This document shows positions 56,958 to 64,000 of a DNA stretch of 64,000 nt, one piece after another. The position numbers and the translations under genes were made by a program. Each line of letters opens with the position of its first letter. The stretch's first letter is position 1. The notes beneath the pieces are model-generated. The model did not search any database. It had not been told where the DNA came from and worked only from the letters and a program-made list of their open reading frames with translations. The stretch spans positions 1,612,001-1,676,000 of the forward strand of contig PHSP01000003.1 in NCBI GenBank assembly GCA_002862125.1, in the 5' to 3' direction. The stretch comes from Methylobacter sp. KS41. GTDB lineage: Bacteria; Pseudomonadota; Gammaproteobacteria; Methylococcales; Methylomonadaceae.

Positions 56958-57266
56958 ATGAAACGAATGACTAGAGATCAATTCATTCAAGCAACACGCC
57001 GTTTGACGATGGGAGAAAGCACCCGGGAGATAGCGGAGGGTGTTTTAGTAGACGGAAAATCCCAATCAGATTACGCCAGAGCGAAGCAGATCACGCGGGG
57101 AGCAGTCTCACAGATTGTGAATCGGGTTTGGAAAATTCATCAAAAGGCGATCAACATCCCGGACAAGTTCGTGGAAGTGACGGCGGTTCTGCCAGAACAC
57201 CAGGCCTTCATTGTGAAGCAGTGGGAAAAAGAAGCCCAAAGAAGTGACAAACGAAAACCTGGGTAA
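56958..57266 (+). CDS. korA: KorA (TrfB-family) global repressor
   Basis: This 102-residue protein begins MKRMTRDQFIQATRRLTMGE. It has the KorA helix-turn-helix ARAKQITRGAVSQIVNRVWK and the C-terminal dimer domain VTAVLPEHQAFIVKQWEKEA. All three blocks match RK2 KorA. KorA represses the plasmid's own replication and maintenance promoters. I chose the ATG at 56958, not 56946, because relatives start at this M. korB follows after 156 bp, while in RK2 incC lies between; no incC frame is seen in that gap. Confidence 0.93.
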   Translation: MKRMTRDQFIQATRRLTMGESTREIAEGVLVDGKSQSDYARAKQITRGAVSQIVNRVWKIHQKAINIPDKFVEVTAVLPEHQAFIVKQWEKEAQRSDKRKPG

Positions 57267-57422
57267 CCGTTAACCCAAAAGATGGAGCAGGTAAAACTTT
57301 TACTTGGGTGTCGCTAGGATTTGATCTTGCTGGCCGTGGGTTACAAAAACCGGCGCCCGCAAATCCGTCCAGAAGTAAGGGCCTGAGCCGATTACCTCGA
57401 TAACAAAATGAAGAGCGATTAA

Positions 57423-58514
57423 ATGCGAACTGCCAAAATAACAGATAAAACCCAGTCCAATTCTGGCTTAAGCGCCCTTGTCGATCCATCCTATGGGCTC
57501 GCCGCTCTGACCGGTTCAGTAGCTGCCCGCAAAAAAGAACTGCTTGATTTAGAGCTCAGTCTGATTGATGAAGACCCTAATCAGCCGAGGCGCGAAGATA
57601 ATCCAGGCTTTTCAGAAGAAAAATTAAACGAGCTGGTAAAATCAATTACCCGGCGAGGTGTAAAAACCCCCATTTCGGTGCACAATCATCCGGAAAAGCC
57701 AGGCCGGTTCGTCATCAATCACGGTGCACGCCGGTTTCGAGCCTCAAAAATCGCCGGTAAAAAGACCATACCCGCGCACATCGATAATGATTACACAAGA
57801 ACCGATCAACTTACCGAAAATTTGCTTCGTGAGGGTAATACGCCGTTAGAGATTGCCATGGCTATCGGTGAATTTCTTAAAAGGGGCATGAAGAAAAAAG
57901 AAATAGCCGAGAGCATTGGCAAAACGGCAGGGTATGTGACGCAATACTCCGCCTTATTAAAATTGCCTAAGTCGATTGGTACGGCCTTTCGTAACAACCG
58001 CATTACGGATGTGACCATCATCTATGAATTGGTACAGTTACACCGTGATTATCCTGAGGAAGTAGATACCTGGGTGAATGATGAAAGCCAGGAGTTTACC
58101 CGCGGCTCCATGAAGTATTTACGGACTTATCTGGCCCAAAAAGAGGAAGAAAGTGAACTGGACACAGAGATGCCAGGTGGCGATATCGATTTAGTCACGG
58201 ATGGAGAGACTGAGCAGGGTCAGGATGCCAGTCACTCTACAGATCATCCCGCATCCTCTTCTTATGGTTCCGGCACAGACGAGGAGCTAGGCTTAGCTGA
58301 ACAAAGCGGTGGTAAAAGCGCCGGACACCAAGCAGACCCGGGCAAGTTTAAAAAGGCGATTGTAAGGGTCTTACATAATAATCGGGTGGCACGGCTAATG
58401 CTAGATCGCAGGCCATCGGCAGAAGGGCTTGCATGGATAAAATATGAAGCTGATGGCAACGAATTTGAAGCGGCCTTACGGGATGTTCAACTGACTGCCA
58501 TTTTAGAGGGTTAG
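57423..58514 (+). CDS. korB: KorB (ParB-family) repressor and partition protein
   Basis: This 363-residue ParB-like protein has the DPNQPRR motif in its N-terminal ParB domain (ELVKSITRRGVKTPISVHNH; HGARRFRASKIAGKKTIPAH), the DNA-binding helix-turn-helix (KKKEIAESIGKTAGYVTQYSALLKLP), an acidic linker and a C-terminal SH3-like dimer domain (IVRVLHNNRVARLMLDRRPSA). It should bind the TTTAGC(G/C)GCTAAA sites seen at three places in this island. The partner ATPase IncC/ParA is absent from the window, so partition function may be lost while repression stays. The next gene starts 2 bp after the stop. Confidence 0.92.
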   Translation: MRTAKITDKTQSNSGLSALVDPSYGLAALTGSVAARKKELLDLELSLIDEDPNQPRREDNPGFSEEKLNELVKSITRRGVKTPISVHNHPEKPGRFVINHGARRFRASKIAGKKTIPAHIDNDYTRTDQLTENLLREGNTPLEIAMAIGEFLKRGMKKKEIAESIGKTAGYVTQYSALLKLPKSIGTAFRNNRITDVTIIYELVQLHRDYPEEVDTWVNDESQEFTRGSMKYLRTYLAQKEEESELDTEMPGGDIDLVTDGETEQGQDASHSTDHPASSSYGSGTDEELGLAEQSGGKSAGHQADPGKFKKAIVRVLHNNRVARLMLDRRPSAEGLAWIKYEADGNEFEAALRDVQLTAILEG

Positions 58515-58516
58515 GT

Positions 58517-58867
58517 ATGAAACATCGTTTACTTATCATGAACGGCCAGTGCATCATGCAGCAAGAAGACCAAGGTCAGTGGCGTAATGTTAAGGTTGAA
58601 AAGGCGAGAGGCGTTAAGCCAGGAATCTACAATATTTATACGGCAAACAAGGCGGATAAAGCAAAAGCATATTCAGGCATCATCTTGTTTACAGATAAAA
58701 CGACTGTGTATCAACAAGTCGGGAAAGGGCAATATGTCATCCATGATCGTGCAGATTTTAAAAAACAGCCGGAACCCGGAGAGACTAAAAGCATCACCTA
58801 TAACGCTGATGGCAAAGCCGTTGTTTCTGAGGCGACACTCGGGCAAAAACAAGCCCGGAAAATTTAG
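58517..58867 (+). CDS. KfrB-domain-like protein
   Basis: This 116-residue protein has a C-terminal pattern (YSGIILFTDKTTVYQQVGKG, HDRADF, PGETKSITYNADGKAVV) that resembles the KfrB domain of IncP and related plasmids. The N-terminal 35 residues are not similar to anything I recognise. It is transcribed with korB (2 bp), and in RK2 the kfr genes also lie near korB. The domain's role is not settled; kfr proteins help plasmid stability. I rate the family call as probable only. Confidence 0.6.
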   Translation: MKHRLLIMNGQCIMQQEDQGQWRNVKVEKARGVKPGIYNIYTANKADKAKAYSGIILFTDKTTVYQQVGKGQYVIHDRADFKKQPEPGETKSITYNADGKAVVSEATLGQKQARKI

Positions 58868-59257
58868 TGTCAGTTTCTGGTTTAACGCCAGAAGGATGGG
58901 TTATCTAATGACTACATTATCAATGAACATAAAGGTTACGCCAAGTGTGGCTGGTACTCAGTCAATATTGTTATGACATGGGACCGGATAACAGAAATTG
59001 CTTTATTAATGCCGATGTGGGTGAAAAGGAAGCTGAGCGGTCATGGGGCGATACCTGAAAATAATCAATTCGTTCCTAGCCCAGATGTTAGGTTTACCTC
59101 TAATACGAACCGCCAGAGTGGCAAAAAATTCCGGTCGAGAACATGATTCACGATCTGGCCCTGAGCTTCTGTGTGCTTCTCTCAGCTCTGAATCTCTTTG
59201 ATCAACTGACGAAGGCCCCGTTTGGGTCGAACTTTCCTTATTCAGGTCCCAGATTTG
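58868..59257. other. Region without a supported gene
   Basis: About 390 bp between the kfrB-like gene and the CPBP protease. One open stretch (58886 to about 59142: NDYIINEHKGYAKCGWYSVN...) has no start codon at its head and no family that I recognise; it may be decayed coding DNA. The base composition changes near 59200. Confidence 0.4.
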
Positions 59258-60004
59258 ATGCATTCAAACGACAGCAATGAACCCAGAGAAAAGGGGCCAT
59301 GGGGATTTTGGGCGACGCTTTTGTTCGGAGCCGGGATCCTTTTGATCACCTTCCTTTTCACGATTTCCCTGACTGCGTTCTATACCGCCGACTTCACGGC
59401 CGACGGCGCGAAGCGCGAACCTGCTACCTATTTCGATGGCACCGTCCTCACGCTGAGCATTTTTGTCAGCGTCCCGGTTATACTTGGCTGCATCGGGCTT
59501 TGCATTTATTTCCGGAAAGGCCCTCCGATCCGGCAATATATCGGCTTCAATAGCGTCGACATCGGCACTGTGCTGCGCTGGACGGGGTTGATTCTGCTGT
59601 TCCTCGCGGCGGCGGAACTCCTTTCTCAGGCTATGGGCCGGCAACTGTTACCGGATTTTGTGCTTGAAACCTACAAAACCGCCGTGAGCTCGGCTCTGCT
59701 CCTGGCCGCAGTAGTGATCGCCGCCCCCCTCGCCGAAGAGATCTTATTTCGGGGTTTTATCCTCGCCGGCTTCCGGTCCGATACACTCAGCGATGGTGCC
59801 GCCGTCTCCCTTTCAGCATTGCTATGGGCAGCCAATCATTTCCAATACGATTTGTTTGAAATGATCCTGGTGTTTTTGCAGGGCGTAATCATGGGCTTTG
59901 CTAAAATCAAGACGGAATCGGTTTACACGCCTTTGGCAATGCACGCGTCCGTCAACCTCCTGACTTTTGTCGTCACAGCCATTTATCTTGGCTCTGACGG
60001 GTAA
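59258..60004 (+). CDS. CPBP-family intramembrane protease
   Basis: This 248-residue protein has about seven membrane segments and the CPBP/Abi motifs: EEILFRGF (motif 1), FxxxH-type in WAANHFQYD (motif 2) and LAMHASVN (motif 3). The catalytic Glu pair and the two His are present. In bacteria such proteins help with bacteriocin immunity or membrane-protein quality control; the role here is unknown. It sits between the kfrB-like gene and traK and is not part of the IncP backbone, so it is a cargo gene. The ATG at 59258 gives MHSNDSNEPREKG; an upstream TTG start is possible. Confidence 0.85.
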   Translation: MHSNDSNEPREKGPWGFWATLLFGAGILLITFLFTISLTAFYTADFTADGAKREPATYFDGTVLTLSIFVSVPVILGCIGLCIYFRKGPPIRQYIGFNSVDIGTVLRWTGLILLFLAAAELLSQAMGRQLLPDFVLETYKTAVSSALLLAAVVIAAPLAEEILFRGFILAGFRSDTLSDGAAVSLSALLWAANHFQYDLFEMILVFLQGVIMGFAKIKTESVYTPLAMHASVNLLTFVVTAIYLGSDG

Positions 60005-60217
60005 AATCTTAATTGGCACCGATTGAGGAAACCTTGGCTGACTTGCGGAAAGAACTTGAAGCCATCTATGTCAATCTGCATCCAAATTTTTCCAGTATTA
60101 GCGTTGGTATTATCGGTCGTTAAATAAGCTATATCCTCTAGAAACAATAAGATGGAAATTTATACTGGCAAATCTGGGCGGTGTTTTTGAAAAGAACTGG
60201 CAAAATTTGGAAGCTGA

Positions 60218-60505
60218 TTAAAACCCAGGTGTTTTAGCGTTGGCTTCCTGGTTACTTTTTATCGGCGTTTGATTAGGCTTCAGGATCAAATCGTTCGCAT
60301 AGTTAACGAAGATCTGATAACTAAACGTTATTTTCTTTTGGGTGTGCAGCGTTCTGTAAATTTGTTTGAGGGCCCATCCAACCTTCATCGCTTCCTTGAT
60401 GTCGTCTCTTAGCACGAGGAATACCGCCCGATTTTTTAAGCCGGTTCCCTTCTGTTTACTTTTAGTTTCTTCCTCGGCAATCAGTTCTGTCAGTCTTTTT
60501 GACAT
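60218..60505 (-). CDS. traK: TraK-like oriT-binding protein
   Basis: This 95-residue basic protein has FLVLRDDIKEAMKVGWALKQIYRTL, and ITFSYQIFVNYANDLI close to RP4 TraK's FLAVRxDVxxAL...TIWxxMHExGxIxFxYExFxRY pattern. RP4 TraK is longer (134); the variable tail is shorter here. TraK binds oriT and bends the DNA. Its position, transcribed away from the oriT-traJ-traI unit, is as in RP4. The 213 bp on its left (60005-60217) hold no gene. Confidence 0.85.
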   Translation of the reverse strand: MSKRLTELIAEEETKSKQKGTGLKNRAVFLVLRDDIKEAMKVGWALKQIYRTLHTQKKITFSYQIFVNYANDLILKPNQTPIKSNQEANAKTPGF

Positions 60506-60639
60506 GGGTATTTTCTTTTTTTGTGATGAGAGCGTGGATTGATTTTGCCTTGATTCCAGTTTTGATTTTTCCTTGATTTTTTGTTGATTATTCCTTTATT
60601 TTTTCATTACATAGCGATTTTTACTTGATTCATGGCGTT

Positions 60640-60850
60640 TTCAAGCGGTCTAAAAGAAAGTAAACAAATAATCAATATATCGTAAATAAAAAATAAATGG
60701 TATGCTTCGCAATATACCGACTTTAGTCGGGGCAGGATATGTGAAGTGCTAGCACCTGCGCAGCAGGTACTATCTCTTCACTTCCACTTATTCGCGCTAC
60801 GCACTCAACGGGAATCCTGCTCTGCGAGGCCAAGCGGCTACCGCCGCTGT
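60640..60850. other. oriT of RP4 (IncP) type
   Basis: The spacer between traK and traJ holds the RP4-type nick site: GGGCAGGATA at 60730-60739 (complement TATCCTGCCC, nick expected between G and C, 60732/60733). A GTGAAG TraJ/TraI-contact region follows, then a hairpin (CACCTGC...GCAGGTA, 60753-60768) and a strongly conserved leader (CGGGAATCCTGCTCTGCG) that I recall almost unchanged in RP4. traJ begins right after it. AT-rich DNA on the traK side is also typical. Confidence 0.9.
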
Positions 60851-60869
60851 TTTATTCAATGAGGCTGTT

Positions 60870-61238
60870 ATGGCAGAAAAGAAACCGACCAGAAAAGGTA
60901 GTACACCGATTGTGGTTCGGGTGACTCCCGATGAAAAAGCGGTAATCGAATCCTTGGCAAGGCAAACAGGGCGTAGCACGTCAGCCTATTTGCGGCTGCT
61001 CGGCCAGGGCTATGTGCCTAAAAGCATTATTGACCATGGCAAGGTCATGGAGCTTGCGCGCATCAATGGCGACCTGGGGCGATTGGGTGGCCTTTTAAAA
61101 CTCTGGCTGTCGAATGATGTCCGGACCGCACAGTTTGGCGAGAGCACGCTACGGGCGGCACTTGCGCGAATTGAAGACACGCAGAAAAAAATGCTGGAGA
61201 TTATGAAGGCCGTAATAATGCCTAGGGCTGATTGGTAA
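60870..61238 (+). CDS. traJ: TraJ oriT-binding relaxosome protein
   Basis: This 122-residue protein begins KKPTRKGSTPIVVRVTPDEK with a ribbon-helix-helix DNA-binding fold. It then has ARINGDLGRLGGLLKLWLSND, which is close to identical in RP4 TraJ. RP4 TraJ is 123 residues. It binds oriT and brings TraI to the nick site. The ribosome-binding site GAGG lies about six bases before the ATG. A KorB-type site overlaps the gap to traI. The gene looks intact. Confidence 0.93.
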   Translation: MAEKKPTRKGSTPIVVRVTPDEKAVIESLARQTGRSTSAYLRLLGQGYVPKSIIDHGKVMELARINGDLGRLGGLLKLWLSNDVRTAQFGESTLRAALARIEDTQKKMLEIMKAVIMPRADW

Positions 61239-61239
61239 A

Positions 61240-61252
61240 TATAGCGGCTAAA
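61240..61252. promoter_or_regulatory. KorB-type operator (OB-like) between traJ and traI
   Basis: TATAGCGGCTAAA matches the KorB operator TTTAGC(G/C)GCTAAA at 12 of 13 bases. It lies 13 bp before the traI start and directly after the traJ stop. Confidence 0.65.
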
Positions 61253-61265
61253 TTCTTTAGTTAAG

Positions 61266-62023
61266 ATGATTGCGAAGCATATGCCTATGAAGTCGGTTAA
61301 AAAAAGCGACTTCGCCGGTCTGGTGAAATACCTGGCAGACGACCAGGACAAGAAGGAGCGTGTTGTCTATACGTCGGTAACGAATTGTGAATCGAACGAT
61401 TTGAAGGCGGCGATTATTGAGGTCACGGCCATTCAGGACATGAATACCCGTGCCGAATCCGATAAAACCTATCACTTGATTTTAAGCTTCAGGGCCGGTG
61501 AACGTCCCGATGATGAGGCCTTAAAGGCGATCGAAAACGCTATCTGTGAAGAGCTGGATTATGGCGAACATCAACGTGTGAGTGCCGTTTATCATGACAT
61601 GGACAATCTGCATATTCATATCGCCATCAACAAAATTCATCCGGCACGTTTAACCATTCATAATCCCTATAACGACCATAAGGTGTTGGGTAAGTTATGT
61701 GCGGCGTTGGAGTTAAAGTACGGACTTGAACGGGATAATCATCAGCCTGCAAGGGTCGGCAGTGAAAACCGTGCCTGGATATGGAACATCATGCCGGGGT
61801 GGAAAGCTTGTTAGGCTGGATTAAGCGTGAATGTCTGGAGCAGTTACAGGCCGCTTCTTCTTGGGCCGATCTGCACCGGGTTTTGCAAGACCACGGCCTT
61901 GAATTGAAGGAGCGCGGCAATGGATTGGTGATTGCTAATCAGGATGGCTTGATGGTAAAAGCAAGTTCTGTGGCTCGTGAGCTGTCGAAGGGCAAACTGG
62001 TCGACCGCTTCGGTGTGCAATAA
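61266..62023 (+). pseudogene. traI: TraI relaxase, frameshifted and truncated
   Basis: The first part is a relaxase domain close to RP4 TraI (IAKHMPMKSVKKSDFAGLVKY, with the nick Tyr22). It has the His triad in DNLHIHIAINKIHP. Near 61776 one base is missing, and the frame goes to a false stop at 61814. The next frame continues the protein (DMEHHAGVESLLGWIKRE, LHRVLQDHGLELKERGNG, SVARELSKGKLVDRFGVQ) and stops at 62023. RP4 TraI is 732 residues, so only the relaxase third is left and the C-terminal part, including the primase-like region's neighbour, is gone. The remaining domain should not work unless the frameshift is a sequencing error. Confidence 0.88.
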
Positions 62024-62130
62024 CCAGGAAACTGAGTGAAGCGTTAACATTAATCGACGTGCGCTCACTGGATCACATCGTTGTCAGCACAAAGGGCTGT
62101 TATAGCTTCGCTGAACATGGGTTAATTTAA
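62023..62130 (+). pseudogene. C-terminal fragment of a RadC/JAB-domain protein
   Basis: After the traI stop the reading frame TRKLSEALTLIDVRSLDHIV then VSTKGCYSFAEHGLI ends at TAA 62128-62130. This is the C-terminal strand-helix of RadC family (UPF0758) proteins, with the LDHxIV...SFAExGL pattern. The N-terminal three-quarters of the gene is missing and replaced by traI. It marks a junction between the plasmid backbone and the next island segment. Confidence 0.75.
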
Positions 62131-62184
62131 AATGAGCGGAAGGTGGAGTAATGCTTCACCTTCCTCTTGCTTAAGGAGTCATCA

Positions 62185-62544
62185 ATGAGCCAAGAAACAC
62201 CAATTTACGTAAAACCCGATACAGAGCCGACCAGCCTTAGCGCATTTAAAAACAGACCGTGTGCAAGAGTCTACACCGATAACTACATCCAACCTACGCC
62301 CGGAGAAGTTAAGGCTCTTATCAAATTATGTAACTGGTCGCAAACGCAAGTTGCAAAATTAACGGGCGTAACCTACAACCCGCTAAAGGGTTCATCAACC
62401 GTCAGGAAATGGCAGACCACCAGTGAAAAAGAACACAGAGATATCCCTTATGCAGTGTGGCGATTACTTTTAGTCTATGCAGGTGTGGTGAAGCCAGAAA
62501 ACGATGTAACCACTATGAATAGTCGTAGTACGGAAATAGATTGA
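62185..62544 (+). CDS. Small helix-turn-helix-like protein
   Basis: This 119-residue protein has a segment (PTPGEVKALIKLCNWSQTQV, AKLTGVTYNPLKGSSTVRKW) that resembles an Xre-like helix-turn-helix with a long loop, and a helical end (DIPYAVWRLLLVYAGVVK). No named family is recognised. The ribosome-binding site AAGGAG (62173-62178) is ideal for the ATG at 62185. Similar proteins occur in integrative elements. It lies about 200 bp before the BREX operon and could regulate it, but nothing shows this directly. Confidence 0.6.
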   Translation: MSQETPIYVKPDTEPTSLSAFKNRPCARVYTDNYIQPTPGEVKALIKLCNWSQTQVAKLTGVTYNPLKGSSTVRKWQTTSEKEHRDIPYAVWRLLLVYAGVVKPENDVTTMNSRSTEID

Positions 62545-62618
62545 AACGAAGAGACTCGGAAACATTGTCTGATATCGAGCCCCTTATAAAAAGAACGGCT
62601 TAAATCGGTAAATATCGG

Positions 62619-62648
62619 TTGACATTTCTATCGGCAAATTCGCATATT
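62619..62648 (+). promoter_or_regulatory. Probable promoter of the BREX operon
   Basis: TTGACA at 62619-62624 (perfect -35) and CATATT at 62643-62648 (4 of 6) are spaced by 18 bp. They lie 100 bp before the first gene. The 5' leader is about 95 bases. No clear operator is seen. Confidence 0.5.
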
Positions 62649-62747
62649 CCTGTTATAGTTTATTTGAGGAACTGTGCCTGTTTCCCCTACTTAGTCTTTG
62701 AGCGAACACTGGCTCATAACCAAATCATCCGCGAGAAGCTTGAGAAA

Positions 62748-62960
62748 ATGACCGAGATAGAAGACCGCTGGTTATCAATAAGTGAAATTTGCAAATACCT
62801 TGGGGTCAGCAACGACACCGTTTACAAGTGGATTGACAAGCGTGATATGCCCGCTCATCGTATGGGGCGTCTTTGGAAATTCAAGAAAGAGCAGGTCGAT
62901 GCGTGGGTCGAAGCCGGTGGTGCTACAGAACATCCTAAAAGGAATCCAGACCAGGAATGA
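62748..62960 (+). CDS. Small HTH protein at the head of the BREX operon
   Basis: This 70-residue protein is a winged helix-turn-helix of the excisionase/MerR type: WLSISEICKYLGVSNDTVYK, then WIDKRDMPAHRMGRLWKFKK and EQVDAWVEAGG. It overlaps brxA by ATGA (62957-62960), so it is translationally coupled to it. I chose the ATG at 62748; the longer upstream frame has no good start. BREX operons are often controlled by BrxR, a larger WYL-domain protein. This is not BrxR. It may be a different regulator of the operon. Confidence 0.8.
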   Translation: MTEIEDRWLSISEICKYLGVSNDTVYKWIDKRDMPAHRMGRLWKFKKEQVDAWVEAGGATEHPKRNPDQE

Positions 62961-63571
62961 ATAACGAGAGGTATAGCATGTCATTTACAACGGGTAGCCT
63001 TTTTCACCATGAATCGGTGAGGCTGGCCGTACTGTATCTTGAGCTCAAGGACTGGAATGCTGTGAGAGATTCAGTGCTTTCGGCAAATCTGTTACAAGCT
63101 CGAACGCTTAATACTTCTAAGCGTGTCTGTCGCGAAATCATTTCCAGGTTGAACAAACTCAGTACAAATGAACTGGACTTGCTTGTTAAAGCCAATCCAC
63201 AAGATCAGGGCTATCTTTTATGGCTTGCAGTCTGCCGCCGGTATAGGTTTATCGCGGATTTTGCCGTCGAGGTTCTACGTGAGCGATTCATCAGCCTGAA
63301 AACAGATTTGAGTCACGCAGATTTTGATTCCTTCTTCAACAAAAAATCAGAATGGCATACAGAGCTTGACGAGATTCGGCCTTCGACCCGAAACAAGCTG
63401 CGGCAGGTGCTTTTCAAAATCCTCCGCGAGGCAGATCTTTTAACTGAAAACAACACGATTAACGCAGCCATGATCAGCCAGAGGCTATTGAATGTCCTGC
63501 CACTTGGCAACCGCCGGGATGTTTTGTTCTTCCCTGCTTTTGAATCGGATATAAAGGAAATGGCACAGTGA
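62957..63571 (+). CDS. brxA: BREX system protein BrxA (DUF1819)
   Basis: This 204-residue protein has the family's start (MSFTTGSLFHHESVRLAVLYL), the helical core (RVCREIISRLNKLSTNELDLLV, YLLWLAVCRRYRFIADFAVEVLRERF) and the C-terminal winged-helix part (IRPSTRNKLRQVLFKILREADL). BrxA is a DNA-binding helical protein found in type I BREX systems, which block phage replication and mark host DNA by methylation. The ATG at 62957 overlaps the HTH gene's stop; M at 62978 is the other possible start. It overlaps brxB by GTGA. Confidence 0.92.
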   Translation: MNNERYSMSFTTGSLFHHESVRLAVLYLELKDWNAVRDSVLSANLLQARTLNTSKRVCREIISRLNKLSTNELDLLVKANPQDQGYLLWLAVCRRYRFIADFAVEVLRERFISLKTDLSHADFDSFFNKKSEWHTELDEIRPSTRNKLRQVLFKILREADLLTENNTINAAMISQRLLNVLPLGNRRDVLFFPAFESDIKEMAQ

Positions 63572-64000
63572 CAAAATTGTCTGGAACGAATTTTGGCGAG
63601 AACGGCAAAGCCGTGAGGTACAGGGATGGAACCAACAAAGCAGATATAGCAAAGATGCCTATGCAGGATAGATTTCAGCATCTCTTCGCTGTAATCTCCG
63701 GCAAGCGCTTTCTTAAGAAGCAAGGACTCGGTAACGAGGTGCCGTTCTTCATTTGCCCTTTCAAGCCCGAAGAATCAGTTGAGATGGAGAGGCTACGGCA
63801 CCAGTTGGTCAATCGCCTGGAACAAACCGGTGTTCGAATACTGGAGATCAACATTTATGATCTCTCAATAGAGATGCTTAAGAAAGAAGGTGACTTCGAA
63901 TGGATTATCGAAAATGAAACAAAAATGACCAAGGAGAAGCTTCAAGAAGAGTTGCAAAGTATCCTGGATGTAGAGAACTCTCTTATCCCCGTAATGGCAG
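63568..64000 (+). CDS. brxB: BREX system protein BrxB (DUF1788), 5' part (runs off the right edge)
   Basis: About 144 codons of BrxB are present. The core begins MPMQDRFQHLFAVISGKRFLKK and has the DUF1788 block VPFFICPFKPEESVEMERLR, then ILEINIYDLSIEMLKKEGDF. The start is either GTG 63568, which overlaps the brxA stop (GTGA), or ATG 63655, where relatives usually begin. The unusual 29-residue lead (TKLSGTNFGENGKAVRYRDG) favours the later start unless that lead is real. brxC, pglX, pglZ and brxL would be expected beyond the edge. Confidence 0.9.
   Translation, partial: MTKLSGTNFGENGKAVRYRDGTNKADIAKMPMQDRFQHLFAVISGKRFLKKQGLGNEVPFFICPFKPEESVEMERLRHQLVNRLEQTGVRILEINIYDLSIEMLKKEGDFEWIIENETKMTKEKLQEELQSILDVENSLIPVMA

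Noticed and set aside
58587-58976. Plus-strand 129-codon frame overlapping the kfrB-like gene
   Set aside because: It is an alternate frame of that gene; the kfrB-like frame follows korB by 2 bp and has a family pattern.

Overview
The window reads as a chromosomal segment of a gammaproteobacterium. The nlpD-rpoS pair, a full-length DnaE, HrpA with its long C-terminal region, an Mla-type lipid transporter and B12-riboswitch-controlled BtuB all fit that class. The base composition and the large set of PAS, response-regulator and heavy-metal RND genes recall Methylococcales methanotrophs, but no methane oxidation gene lies here, so the order is an inference of low to moderate confidence. Positions 1 to about 45.2 kb are chromosomal backbone; 45.4 kb to the right edge is accessory DNA.

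Backbone, left to right: 5' part of rpoS, nlpD and a membrane J-domain protein (minus strand); mobB-moeA for molybdenum cofactor; an NAD-type isocitrate dehydrogenase; a transglutaminase-like protein; a patch of small hypothetical genes around an IS1595-family transposase (6.3-9.5 kb); hupE-hypC-hypA for nickel uptake and hydrogenase maturation, without hydrogenase structural genes here; hrpA; an intergenic region with DnaA-box-like 9-mers; a four-gene Mla/MCE lipid ABC transporter; and a cobalamin riboswitch in front of btuB and a BtuM-like gene. From 22.4 to 32.1 kb a minus-strand block of five signalling genes includes a histidine kinase whose N-terminus matches the ethylene-binding domain of plant ETR1. 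A metal-efflux RND pair with an unrecognised third gene, an outer-membrane-like protein and a multicopper oxidase follow, then a universal stress protein and dnaE.

At 45,401-51,404 sits a 6.0-kb transposon with 79-bp imperfect terminal inverted repeats and ~20-bp direct repeats at the right end. It carries a GNAT/DUF1778 toxin-antitoxin pair, a nested 1,796-bp IS1182-family element with perfect 36-bp ends, a serine resolvase, an IS481/TniA-like DDE transposase and a TniB-like ATPase. It looks dead: resolvase and transposase are both frameshifted in homopolymer runs, and the ATPase has Glu in place of the Walker A Lys.

A tRNA-Lys(CTT) at 51.8 kb marks the start of a genomic island. Its tyrosine integrase is broken by a nonsense codon and a frameshift. 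Behind it lies a fossil IncP/RP4-like plasmid backbone: trbA, trfA with seven iterons (oriV), kleE-like, korA, korB, a kfrB-like gene, traK, an RP4-type oriT, traJ and a frameshifted, truncated traI. KorA- and KorB-type operators are still visible in front of trbA, korA and traI. The island then carries a radC fragment, small HTH genes and, at the right edge, the start of a BREX phage-defence operon (HTH gene, brxA, brxB) that runs out of the window.
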